Source: Ustilago trichophora (lineage: Eukaryota; Basidiomycota; Ustilaginomycetes; Ustilaginales; Ustilaginaceae). From it: a stretch of 64,000 nt of DNA. Below, piece after piece: positions 1-8,796 of the stretch (position 1 is its first letter; the number at the start of each line of letters is the position of its first letter). The stretch is taken from the NCBI GenBank assembly GCA_900323505.1, contig OOIN01000036.1, positions 434,001 through 498,000 of the forward strand. The letters run 5' to 3'. Under the pieces are notes generated by a model, which was not told the DNA's origin, ran no database searches, and worked only from the letters and a program-made list of their open reading frames with translations. Both the position numbers and the translations under genes were made by a program.

Positions 1-1114
1 TCTTGGGTAATCTTGAGGCTGATGGCTTCAGGCTTGGTGATCAGGAAGGAGGATGGCGAGCCATTCTTGGACTATGGACCCTCGCTGATGCTGCCCTGCT
101 GCCCTGCTGTGCTGCTGTGCTGCTGTGCTGCTCGTCTGGCTTGCCTTGGCTCAGTGTCGCAACTGAGTCTTTGGCTGCTACTCGGTCTGTCTCGAATTCC
201 AAAAGACTCACTCTGCTGCCGTGTTGAGCTGGAGCAGGCTTCGTGGCTGCGACGTCCAAAAAGCTTCGCAAAATTGTCCACCGCCGAACGCGGTTCCGAA
301 TAAGCTCGGCCGAGCTTTGATTGGATTTTCGCCCTGTTCATTTTTATGGCTTTCTCTGGCTGCAGGCTCAAATTTTAGCATCACGTGTGGCCTCTTCGCT
401 CTAAGGCCATGGTCGAGAATGTCAAATCTCGAACGAGAAGCGAAACACAAGACCTCTGTAGAGAGTGGCAGGCGAATGAAGGCACGATTCGAAATGTTAG
501 CACAGAGTCGTGGCTCTGGCTCTGCAAAGTCAGAGAGTGGCTAACCAGTTGCTCATCGTCGCAGCTTCTCCTTCTCGACACCCTACGACTTCGTCATCAA
601 GAATCATACAAGGTAAGACTCGCAGCACCTTAGACCACCTTATCGACAATAAACGAACCTTTCAGCAAACGTAGCCCAGCCACCAACCACTAGCTTCACT
701 CGCAGGCATTGACATCAACTTCATCACCAACACACACACCAACCATTGGAACGAACGCATAAGATGTAAGGAAATGCACGACAAACAAACAATGATCAAC
801 ACACGATAGCAATGCAGCATCGCACATACGCACGCATCCTCGACATACCAATCCAACCGCACGCCAACATCACCAACAACATCGGAATCAGCACGGCTAC
901 GTTTCTGGGACGTTTAGTACCCTCTGCATTCCAGGACCGTTTCTTCGAGTTGTAGTAGCATCTCTTCCTGCTTCGGAAGCATGCGAACCGCTTAGAATTG
1001 TGTTCTGGTGCGAGGCGTCGACCTTTTGAGTCCCCTCTGTTCACGATTGCTTGAAAGCTCGTGCTAACCAACTTGCCTCTCTTTGATAAATCTTTTGACA
1101 ACCTAAAACAACAG
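1..1114 (+). promoter_or_regulatory. RPL15 upstream region with a 5'-UTR intron (613-1114)
   Basis: No convincing gene is seen here. The first 600 bases hold an imperfect CTG-rich stretch (about 86-140) and promoter or leader sequence. A strong donor (AG|GTAAGACT) lies at 613. A perfect TGCTAAC branch site lies at 1062-1068 and a CAG acceptor ends at 1114, directly before the RPL15 ATG. The coding intron of the same gene has the same TGCTAAC-to-CAG arrangement, so a 502-nt 5'-UTR intron is well supported. The transcription start itself cannot be placed. Confidence 0.7.
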
Positions 1115-2321
1115 ATGGGTGCCTACAAATACGTCGAGGAGCTCTACAAGAAGAAGCAGAGCGATGTGCTCCGATTCCTTCTCCGTGTTCGGTTAGTATC
1201 CAAACACATCTTCAGCCACACAACCTCGCGATCGCTTTTTTCAACCCGACCAGCTATTCGTTGCAAAGCAGACTCGGTGGTCCATGTCGCATCTTTGTCG
1301 TCGTCTTTGGCTTGCACTTGGTCTGGCGCCGGTCAAGGTCCGGAGGTGCACTTTGTTCGCGATGGAAGCAAGTAGTGGCAGAACGACGTTGTTGCTCGGC
1401 ATAGATTACGGAGACATTCGAGGGCAAAGATTTTGGGACTGCTGCGTCTTGGACGTTAGACGCTCTCAGGTCTAGTTCTTGCTCTGCTTCACCCTTTTCA
1501 ATGGCTTGCGCAGCTCTGCTCTGCGACCTTTGCAACATCACGATGCGAGACACAGTCCAATCTTCTTTGACTATCAGACCATGGCGACCAAAAGTTCAAT
1601 CGATGCCGCAGTGTTCGCTGTGTCGTCGGCCAAACCTGCCGATCACCGACAACGCCAAGCAGACGTCGTGCGCACCAGCGTTGATGTCGATTGATGAAAG
1701 CGACAGCGAGGTTCCACCAACCTGAGCCGCCCAAACGATATGCTAACCTCTTCATCCCATCCCCTCTCTTTTCACTCCAACAGATGCTGGGAGTACCGTC
1801 AGCTCAACGTGATCCACCGAGCTTCGCGCCCCTCGCGTCTTGACAAGGCCCACCGTCTTGGCTACAAGTCCAAGCAGGGTTACGTCATCTACCGCATCCG
1901 TGTTCGTCGCGGTAACCGCAAGAAGCCCGTCCCCAAGGGTGCCACTTACGGCAAGCCCGTTCGTCAGGGTGTCAACCACCTCAAGTACCAGCGTTCGCTT
2001 CGCGCCACCGCCGAGGAGCGTGTTGGCCGCAAGTGCTCCAACCTGCGCATCCTCAACTCGTACTGGATCAACCAGGACGGTGTCTACAAGTACTTTGAGG
2101 TCATCGCCGTTGACCCTCAGCACAAGGCCATCCGTCGCGACCCCCGCATCAACTGGATCGCAAAGGCCGTTCACAAGCGTCGCGAGTGCCGCGGCTTGAC
2201 CGCCACCGGCAAGAAGAGCCGTGGTCAGGGCAAGGGTCACCGTTACAACAAGACCCAGGGAGGTGGAAAGAACTCCACCATCCGAAAGAGGGACACCCTC
2301 CAGCTCCGACGATACCGTTAA
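1115..2321 (+). CDS. RPL15: 60S ribosomal protein L15 (eL15)
   Basis: Structural protein of the large ribosomal subunit, acting in the cytosol. Exon 1 is 1115-1191 (25 codons plus two bases) and exon 2 is 1784-2321; the 592-nt intron 1192-1783 starts GTTAGT, has a TGCTAAC branch site at 1741 and ends CAG. Joining CG to A restores an Arg codon and gives the family-typical junction [12 protein letters not shown]. The product is 204 residues, the usual eL15 length, and begins MGAYKY as in other eukaryotes. The body is very basic, with the conserved [20 protein letters not shown] and C-terminal [19 protein letters not shown] segments. It is convergent with the gene on the other strand at 2892. 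The call is essentially certain; only the mapped UTR is open. Confidence 0.98.
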
Positions 2322-2891
2322 AACACTTTGTGTGCACTCTTCTCAGCCCCCTTTGTCTTTTTCTCCCCTTTCCGGGCTGCGGACCGTGTTTTTGTGTTTC
2401 TTCTCCTTATCGCCGCTGGTTTACTTTTTGCATTCTTTCCCTTTCATCATCCCTCATCACCGTGTATTACTGCGCTTCTAAGCACTCCTACCTCACACTT
2501 TAACCCCCCACACATCCCCCAAAAATTCCATGGCTCTGGCCTCAGAGATTTACTACATCCGTTTGTTACCGTTTGAAATCGGTTTGCTTCGTTTGCGTCG
2601 GAGCCCTTTCGTGAGGTCATGATGAGAAAAATTGTTGTGCACTGAACTTTTATTTTGCGGTCGACGATGGGAATAGCGTTTGTATTGTCAAGCACAGTAC
2701 TGCATCTCTCTGCAGTGGTACGTAGAGTATGACTCGAGTGCATGCTAATCTACGATCTGGGCCATCCTATCATGACGAACATCAAGTATCAAAGAAGGGT
2801 AAAACCATATCAAAACCAGGGTGGAGAGGAGTGTCAGTACGACCTTAATCCCCGATTGAAGTAAATGGAAAGGGTAGAGGGGTGGTTTCAC
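2322..2891. other. Convergent intergenic region
   Basis: Holds the T/C-rich 3' UTR of RPL15 and the 3' flank of the 2892-4856 gene. No ORF, RNA gene or repeat stands out. A consensus donor in minus orientation (GTAAGTG) overlaps the stop codon of the neighbouring gene. Confidence 0.5.
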
Positions 2892-4856
2892 TTACAGAGC
2901 GGCTAAAGCATCGTGATTACGCTTTCGCTTTTTGACGCTGCTTCTCTTGCTCGGTGTCGAGGATGTGGAGGGTGAAGATGGGGGTATTGATCGAGGTTCG
3001 GGTTGCGGATGTTGATTGTGGGCTTTGGGTGGGGTATTGTGCGTCGCTGAAGGTGGTGGTAGTGCTGACTCGGGAAGATGTTGGTCGACGAGAGACTGTG
3101 CTTTGGTTGAAGATTCGCCGAAGGTTTGGGGGGTTTTGTTGTTGTGTTGTGCTGAGGTGTTCGTCTTTGCAAGTGCTGCCGGTGAACGGGAGGGAGGGAG
3201 CATTTGCGAAGGGATATCCTTCTCACCGTTTGCCACTACCGTAGAAACAGTCTCATCCATCACTTCCATCTCAAACTGTCGCACTTCGCCTCCCTCCCCC
3301 TGGACGACATTCTTCGTCCCTTCGGACCGCCCTATTTCCGCTCTCTCCTCTTTCTGCTTCTCTATAGCAGCGAAACGTCTCAACCTCGCCTCTCTACCAA
3401 TGGCTCTTCGCATCGCATCCGCCGCCTCCTCCTCCTCGGCCCTTTCTTCAGAGCTCGACCGCTCGCAAGCAGCTTTGAAAATCTCATCGGCCTCATAAGC
3501 CTCGGCAAAGCGTTCAGCTTCTTCATTGAGGTGTGAGAGGTACGCAGAGTGAGAGGTGGAGAGGCCAAGTTCGAGACGGCGAGCTTTCCAAGGCTCAAAC
3601 GTGGGATGTAGGAGCTCTCGATGCCTGTCGACTCTCTGTGCGGACGTTTCGTTCGGGTTGATTGGAGAAGAAGAAGGGAAAGGTGGATTGGGAGGATGCC
3701 TGAGGCGATACCGGGCAAGGCGAGTATTTCGTTCGTAGTCGGAGAGACCTGATTCGTAAGGATCCAAATCTGACTGTGTCTGGGTATGGGTTTGAGTTTG
3801 CGATTGGGACTCTTCTTGCGCTAGATTGCTCGCGGCCTGTGTTGATTCTTGCGCCTCTTCATCCACCACCGGCACCGCTGTAGTTGAGGGCTCCGTACTC
3901 GGGTGCAGCACGGCTTCACTCCATTGGCCAGGAACGTCGACAGCATCAACATCATCATTGACGGCAATGAAATCCAGATCAAAGTCTTCCCACAGTGCCG
4001 CCGCCGCCGCTGCGCTGCTGCTGGAAGGGCCCATCGATCTGCATGTTGTGCTTGGTAAACTTTCCGAGTCCTGCGATGTTGTCTTTTCTCCCGCCTGTTG
4101 TGGGGGTATGGGTAGATGGAGGGGTTGGGTGTTTTGTACCTGTGAAGAGCTCAATACAAGCACCGCTCTTCTTTGGGCTGGAGTTGGCAGATTTGTACTT
4201 GCACTTTCGTCGCCTCCCTCTCCAGCATCAGCTTGAAGCCTTTCCCTTTGTCTTTGCCTTTCTCTCTGTTCCACCTTTGCCCGACGCATTAGGCACTTGT
4301 ATCGAACCCACTTTTTCAACCATCCCAACATTTGCCTGCCCCTCTCCTCTTCCCCCTCCGGGAAACCATTGGTACTGGTAATCACTTTGACCCCGGCAAA
4401 CCACACCGGTTCATTGACACTACTCACCACTTGCCAGCCTTTGACATCTAATATCACTGCATATTGACCTTGTCTATAGGGTCCCCCTCCTGCTGTTGTT
4501 GCTACTCCTGGGGATTGTTCCACTTGGACTCTGCTTACGCTCGTTCGCACGTGGGTGAGGGTCAAAAGGGCTCCTTTGAGAGAGGTGAATGTGAGATCGT
4601 GGTCCTTGTGGAATCGGTTTACTTGCTCGCGGGCGAAGCGGGCAGCGATGCAATGGGATCGATCGCCAACGAGTGCCCATACATCGGTGTTGTGGGAGTT
4701 GGGTGAGGCGGGGGGACGAAAGGTGAGAAAGCGGAGGAGTTGGACTCGGTTACCACGGACATAGGGGAGATCGGAAAGGTCATAGTTGTTCTCGAGGGAT
4801 AGGATGGCCGAAGAGGAGGTGTGGGAGAAGAGCCAACTTTTAAGGCTCTCACTCAT
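2892..4856 (-). CDS. Probable shelterin subunit, TPP1/Tpz1-like OB-fold protein
   Basis: Likely telomere-bridging protein that binds POT1 and recruits telomerase. The 654-residue product starts MSESLKSW. Residues about 15-165 look like the TPP1/Est3 OB fold: a short helix (LKSWLF), a first strand with VQLLRFL, the pair WALVGDRSHCIAARFAREQV (resembling the LVSDG-H-RCLVTREAL core of animal TPP1) and a closing strand (YAVILDVKGWQVV). The rest is disordered, rich in Ser/Gln/Glu, and ends in a basic KKRKR nuclear signal, as expected of TPP1 orthologues with long tails. The stop codon overlaps a good donor (CT|GTAAGTG), so a spliced, longer C-terminus is possible. Assignment rests on weak pattern similarity; another OB-fold protein is the alternative. 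Confidence 0.55.
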   Translation of the reverse strand: MSESLKSWLFSHTSSSAILSLENNYDLSDLPYVRGNRVQLLRFLTFRPPASPNSHNTDVWALVGDRSHCIAARFAREQVNRFHKDHDLTFTSLKGALLTLTHVRTSVSRVQVEQSPGVATTAGGGPYRQGQYAVILDVKGWQVVSSVNEPVWFAGVKVITSTNGFPEGEEERGRQMLGWLKKWVRYKCLMRRAKVEQRERQRQRERLQADAGEGGDESASTNLPTPAQRRAVLVLSSSQVQNTQPLHLPIPPQQAGEKTTSQDSESLPSTTCRSMGPSSSSAAAAAALWEDFDLDFIAVNDDVDAVDVPGQWSEAVLHPSTEPSTTAVPVVDEEAQESTQAASNLAQEESQSQTQTHTQTQSDLDPYESGLSDYERNTRLARYRLRHPPNPPFPSSSPINPNETSAQRVDRHRELLHPTFEPWKARRLELGLSTSHSAYLSHLNEEAERFAEAYEADEIFKAACERSSSEERAEEEEAADAMRRAIGREARLRRFAAIEKQKEERAEIGRSEGTKNVVQGEGGEVRQFEMEVMDETVSTVVANGEKDIPSQMLPPSRSPAALAKTNTSAQHNNKTPQTFGESSTKAQSLVDQHLPESALPPPSATHNTPPKAHNQHPQPEPRSIPPSSPSTSSTPSKRSSVKKRKRNHDALAAL

Positions 4857-5309
4857 ATTGTGAAGTCGAGCGGAACGGAGAGTGAAGGCTAGAGTGAAGA
4901 TTAGGATGAAAGCATGGGTTGCGGTTGTGATGTGAGAGGTGATAGATGTTGTCTAGGAAGAGGTTAGTCTTTGCGAATGCTGGAGGGGTCCTTGTTCGAT
5001 GAGGTGGATGGGGGGTTCTGTGCAGCGTGTACAAGGGGTATATATATGACTACAGAGAGAGAAGCGGGAGAAGCAAAAGCTGATGGCAACAAAGCAAGCC
5101 AACAATCGACGGTCGACAACAAAGCATGAGACCAACACTTTCGCGTCGTTCTCTCCCACCCAACACCCGTAAATTGCACTCGACACTGCTTCCCTATGTG
5201 ACACTGCTCAACGCGTTTGGCTGCTCAAGCTGTTTGTCAGGGTCCAACGTCTGATTTAGCCGAAAATCCAAAAAGAAAAGTACTACAGTATAAAAAAATT
5301 TTGAACGAA
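4857..5309 (-). promoter_or_regulatory. Upstream region of the TPP1-like gene
   Basis: Contains the 5' leader and promoter of the minus-strand gene ending its start codon at 4856, with a TATATATGA run near 5040, and at its right edge the 3' flank of a tRNA gene. No ORF worth calling. Confidence 0.4.
5292..5298 (-). terminator. RNA polymerase III terminator of tRNA-Arg
   Basis: A run of seven A on the plus strand (T7 on the transcribed strand) starts 11 nt after the tRNA 3' end, the normal Pol III stop. Confidence 0.85.
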
Positions 5310-5415
5310 AGCGCCCTGTGGGGGTCGAACCCACGACCTCGTCTTGGAAGTAATCCTGCGCTCATGTAGAGACAAATAGTAGGAGAGACACGCGCTACCA
5401 CTACGCCAAGAGCGC
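5310..5415 (-). tRNA. tRNA-Arg(CCT) with a 34-nt intron
   Basis: Read on the minus strand, the acceptor GCGCTCT pairs with AGGGCGC and the discriminator is T. The D arm is GCGT-AGTGGTA-GCGC, the anticodon stem TGTCT pairs with AGACG, and the T arm is GTGGG-TTCGACC-CCCAC. The anticodon loop after splicing is CT-CCT-AA, giving anticodon CCT (codon AGG). The intron (5346-5379) sits at the canonical position between bases 37 and 38. Mature length is 72 nt before CCA addition. The internal A and B boxes resemble yeast tRNA-Arg(CCU). Confidence 0.95.
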
Positions 5416-5585
5416 TATACGATGTGCGGAGAAAATCAATATGCGTATAGATACTACACTTCTACAAGTGACACGGCGGATTTGGTATTCTGCTGGAACG
5501 GGAAGGTAACGTCACCTCTGAAAGCACATCAAAGATCTGGTATGTATACATTGGAACGAGGAAAAGTGGAATGCGGTCGTAAAAG

Positions 5586-6668
5586 TCATGTTGCTGGATG
5601 GTCTCCAACGTTCTCGCCATGTCGTCTTTCCCCAGCACCACCTATCGCTGCCAGATTTGGCGGGACATCATTCCAACCCGCCCTATTGCTTCTCTCTCCT
5701 ATCGTCGGCAGCTGCTGCTGTACCACTCCTGGGAGCCCCTGCCCTAAAGCTGGTCCCTGTCCTTGCCCTTGAACCGCTGAACCTCTCCTCCGCAGCAAAC
5801 TCGCAATCCGTGGCAGCCCACTGCTAGACCGATTCAAATTAGCCACCGCCGCATTATGTTCCGCCAACCGAGCCTCTCTCGCCTGCAGTGTGCGTCTTAT
5901 TGGCGCTTCAGCACGCCACGATCTCTGTGGTGGCCTCGTTTGACCGATCCAGGGCGTGAAGAGGAGCGCTGCTATGCGGTAGAGACGAAGGGGTATACGA
6001 TAGTGCTTGAGTTTCGAGAACGGTGGGATGTGGGAGCGGTACAAAGATGAGACGAGGATGCCGAGGGTGGAGGCGAAGATGGTGGAGGTGGTTTGCGAGA
6101 AAGTGAGGAGGAGGGAGAGGGGGTGGATTTGGATGTGCTGATCGGTAAGTTGGAGATCAGGAGATGCAAGGGAGATGCACCAGAGATGGGGGATGATGGA
6201 CTGGTGTTGATGGATGATGGCGAATAGGAGACCCCAAGGGCCAGCTGGGGAGGCTCCGTTGATGAGCCAGTGCCGTTCTGCTTCTCTCTCGACCCTATTC
6301 CCAGTCTCGAATGGAGCTGTGTAGCGAGTGAGGAGCAGGGAAGCGAGCCCTAGCAGGACCAACTGGGCCAGAGTATATAGCGTCGTGGTGACCGCTAAAA
6401 AGCTTGCAAACTTGTACGTTCCAAAAGTACGCTCCACTTTGACGCCCACATTGTAGAACAGCAGCAGGGCCAGAAACAGCTCGGAGGAGTTGATGAATGC
6501 GAAATGCTGCGTGAAGAGACGATACCACTGGTGGTGGACGGTGAGATGCGGGTGGATTTGGAGGTGAATGAAAGGCTTCAGTTGGAATAGCGAGACGAGG
6601 ACCGATGCTATGGAGACGGTGATGAGGATGCCCTTGGTCAGCGGGGCATGGGTGAAGCCTGCGACCAT
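5586..6668 (-). CDS. UBAC2/Dsc2-type rhomboid-like ER membrane protein
   Basis: Multi-pass membrane protein of the rhomboid-pseudoprotease class related to UBAC2 and Dsc2, which act in ER/Golgi-associated degradation and, in fission yeast, in the Dsc E3 ligase that activates SREBP. The chosen ATG at 6668 gives 360 residues beginning MVAGFTHAPLTKG. An open frame continues upstream to 6902 but would leave only 30 bp to the divergent SNF8 start and adds a non-conserved leader. Diagnostic is QWYRLFTQHFAF followed by a YNVGVKVERTFGTYKFASFL-like segment, close to the UBAC2 motif YNFRIFERRYGSRKFASFL. Several hydrophobic helices follow (residues about 70-230), then an Arg/Gln/Gly-rich tail. No rhomboid Ser/His catalytic motif is seen. 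The C-terminal UBA domain expected of UBAC2 is not visible in any local frame, so it is lost or the gene model is incomplete. Confidence 0.7.
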   Translation of the reverse strand: MVAGFTHAPLTKGILITVSIASVLVSLFQLKPFIHLQIHPHLTVHHQWYRLFTQHFAFINSSELFLALLLFYNVGVKVERTFGTYKFASFLAVTTTLYTLAQLVLLGLASLLLTRYTAPFETGNRVEREAERHWLINGASPAGPWGLLFAIIHQHQSIIPHLWCISLASPDLQLTDQHIQIHPLSLLLTFSQTTSTIFASTLGILVSSLYRSHIPPFSKLKHYRIPLRLYRIAALLFTPWIGQTRPPQRSWRAEAPIRRTLQAREARLAEHNAAVANLNRSSSGLPRIASLLRRRGSAVQGQGQGPALGQGLPGVVQQQLPTIGERSNRAGWNDVPPNLAAIGGAGERRHGENVGDHPAT

Positions 6669-6932
6669 GAGAGCATTGCAGCCGCGCAAAAGTGGCGGAT
6701 GGAGAAGGGCAAGGTGGTAGAAGTGCGTGTATTCCAAGAGGAGGAGAGGAAGAAGAAGAACGGTGGGACCACCAATTTTGACCCCCAATTTCCCCCCCGG
6801 ATTTCGGATGTTGACATGTGGAGTTGTCACCTTGGAAAGCACTCTCTCTTCACTATCACCACCACAGCTCAACTCGTCTAGCGCAACCACTCCGGACCGC
6901 AACCCATCTCCCTCACCCTATTCTTCTTCAAG
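6669..6932. promoter_or_regulatory. Divergent promoter between the Dsc2-like gene and SNF8
   Basis: A 264-bp region separating two ATGs on opposite strands. It has CT-rich leader sequence on both sides and no obvious TATA box, so it is probably a shared bidirectional promoter of housekeeping type. Confidence 0.5.
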
Positions 6933-7781
6933 ATGCGTCGAGGACCAGGTATAGCAGCCCTCGACCGCAACCTCCACTCCACAACCGCCTTTTCCACCCT
7001 CGGTGACGACCTCACCGCAACCCAACTCACTGAGCTTCGCCAGCAACTCGAGCTCTTCTCCACCTCTTTACGACAGTTTTCCAGTGCGCATCGACAAGAG
7101 ATCCGCAAGAACCCCGAATTCCGCCATGCTTTCCAAAAGATGTGCTACAGCATCGGAGTCGATCCACTCTCGTCTTCTTCTCGCAATGCTGGAGGGTTAT
7201 CGGGGCTGTGGAGTGACATGCTAGGGTTGGGGGATTGGCAATACGAGTTGGGGGTGCAGATTATCGATGTGTGCGTTAGTACGAGGGCAAGTAATGGTGG
7301 GGTGATTGCTATGGATGATTTGATAAAACGGGTGACGAGGCTGAGGACCGGTGGTTCGCGTCCAACGACAGCGTCGGGAAAGGGCAAGGTGGAAAGGGAG
7401 AAGGAAGCCGAGATTACGGAAGAGGACATTGTGAGGAGTATAAAGATGCTGGCCCCTCTCGGGTGTGGATATGAGGTGTTTTCACTGGGAAATGGGGATC
7501 AGAAGATGGTAAGGAGCGTTCCGAGAGAGTTGGATACGGATACTATGGTCGTGTTGGGCATGTTACTGTCATCGACATCTGCAGCGGTGGATAGAGTCGG
7601 CGCAGAATTGCCGTTCTTGACAGAAGAATCGCTTGCGGAAAGACAGAAGCATAGAGGCTGGTCAAGAGATCGCGCCCGTGCGGTGTTGGAAAACATGTCG
7701 CTGAGGGAAGGCATGCTGTGGATCGACGAACAGGCCTTCCCACCAAGGTATTACTCGTTGGCGACTCTATCGGCGACATAG
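6933..7781 (+). CDS. SNF8: ESCRT-II subunit SNF8/VPS22 (EAP30)
   Basis: Endosomal sorting subunit that, with VPS25 and VPS36, sorts ubiquitinated cargo into multivesicular bodies. The 282-residue product starts MRRGPGIAAL, the conserved N-terminus of the family, which fixes the start. A helical hairpin follows (LRQQLELFSTSLRQFSSAH, ending in a stretch resembling the IRKNPEFRHAFQKMC motif), then two winged-helix domains. The first spans about residues 90-190 (QYELGVQIIDVCVSTR, DDLIKRVTRLR, ITEEDIVRSIKMLAPLGCGYEV). The second ends with REGMLWIDEQ near the C-terminus. There is a small low-complexity insertion (GGSRPTTASGKGKVEREKE) between helices. Length is slightly above the usual 250 residues. 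No intron is needed. Confidence 0.95.
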   Translation: MRRGPGIAALDRNLHSTTAFSTLGDDLTATQLTELRQQLELFSTSLRQFSSAHRQEIRKNPEFRHAFQKMCYSIGVDPLSSSSRNAGGLSGLWSDMLGLGDWQYELGVQIIDVCVSTRASNGGVIAMDDLIKRVTRLRTGGSRPTTASGKGKVEREKEAEITEEDIVRSIKMLAPLGCGYEVFSLGNGDQKMVRSVPRELDTDTMVVLGMLLSSTSAAVDRVGAELPFLTEESLAERQKHRGWSRDRARAVLENMSLREGMLWIDEQAFPPRYYSLATLSAT

Positions 7782-8796
7782 CGCGAAAGGCTCGGTTAGA
7801 GCATACCGCTTCGAAGAGAGCGACGGCTTGGAAGCATTCCTGGTTTGCCCAGCATCTGGTCCTTGCCTCGTGTAGAAGTTCCGAGCGCATTCTGTATCGT
7901 GTATCCTTATTGTAATTGTACTTGTTTCTACTTCAGCATGGCTCTCTGAAAGACTCTGGGGTACCAACGATGGGTCGGAGAATGATGGAATCTTGTTCCT
8001 CCGCATGCCAAAAGACCAGCACAGTGACCTTGGCTCCCTGCACTCAGCTCAGAGGCGACCCATTCATGAACATCACCTCAACCTACGAATGCCACTTGTT
8101 CAAGTGACCAGGATTCCCACCATCCTCCCATTAGCCTTAGACCGAAACAAAATTCAATAGGCTCTGTAACTTGACCAAACCAAACAAATATTTGAATAGA
8201 AAAATGCCTCTTGTGCTGCCCGCTTTCCTCTTTCGGCAGAATTCAAGCCACACACTAGCCGCCCAGATTGGCGAGACAAGAGGGGCCGCGCGCTTGTGTG
8301 TCTCCCCTTTTTCGCTCGCAAAGGGCAATGCAGCACACAGCTGCACTCTGACAGCACAGCACAGCACAGAGCGTGTGCGTCGACCCTATCAGGAGACCCT
8401 TTCGGGCTCAGAGGGGAGACCTTTTTTTTTGTTTTTGACGGCAGCGGAGTTGCGATCTTTCGAGCTGCTACCTTTGGTTTCCATTTGAGATTGGGTTTTG
8501 ACTCCTGTCCATCATCTTTGGCTTTCCTCAACGGCTTTTTCTGTTTGCCACGGCAGCTCAATTCAACCAACAGCATTGTTATCGTACTCGACAAGAACAA
8601 GGGCAGATCCGATCGGCTGGCTGTCATCATCGTAGGCTCTTCCGACAGTATCGTGGGAATAGCGTAGGGACCTTCCGACACCATCGTTTGTCTCAAAGCA
8701 CAGCAACCGCGCATCGTATCGCATCGCTCCACTACACCTTCAACATCACCCATCTCCTAGCTCCCAGCAGCACACCGCTGGCTCCAATCGCCCAGC
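7782..8796. other. Intergenic region SNF8 to REEP-like gene
   Basis: About 1 kb with the SNF8 3' UTR and the promoter of the next plus-strand gene. Holds a T10 tract near 8411 and CT-rich leader sequence before 8797. Open frames on the minus strand (8154-8753) have no recognisable domain and look like chance. Confidence 0.4.

Noticed and set aside
1..90. Minus-strand open frame reading SFLITKPEAISLKITQ towards the window edge
   Set aside because: It looks protein-like but has no ATG and no convincing acceptor. It could be the edge of a gene outside the window, which cannot be decided here.
1192..1783. Possible C/D snoRNA in the RPL15 intron (TTGATGA at about 1691, CTGA at about 1722)
   Set aside because: The boxes are only about 30 nt apart, the C box has T instead of a purine at the first position and no terminal stem was found.
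1752..2240. 162-codon antisense ORF over RPL15
   Set aside because: Shadow of the conserved ribosomal protein exon.
5420..5620. UBA domain exon for the Dsc2-like gene
   Set aside because: All minus-strand frames downstream of the stop were read; none shows a UBA-like MGF/L-L pattern.
8154..8753. 199-codon minus-strand ORF between SNF8 and the REEP-like gene
   Set aside because: Cys-rich, Lys-rich mixture without domain; it lies in promoter-like sequence and has no similarity to known families.
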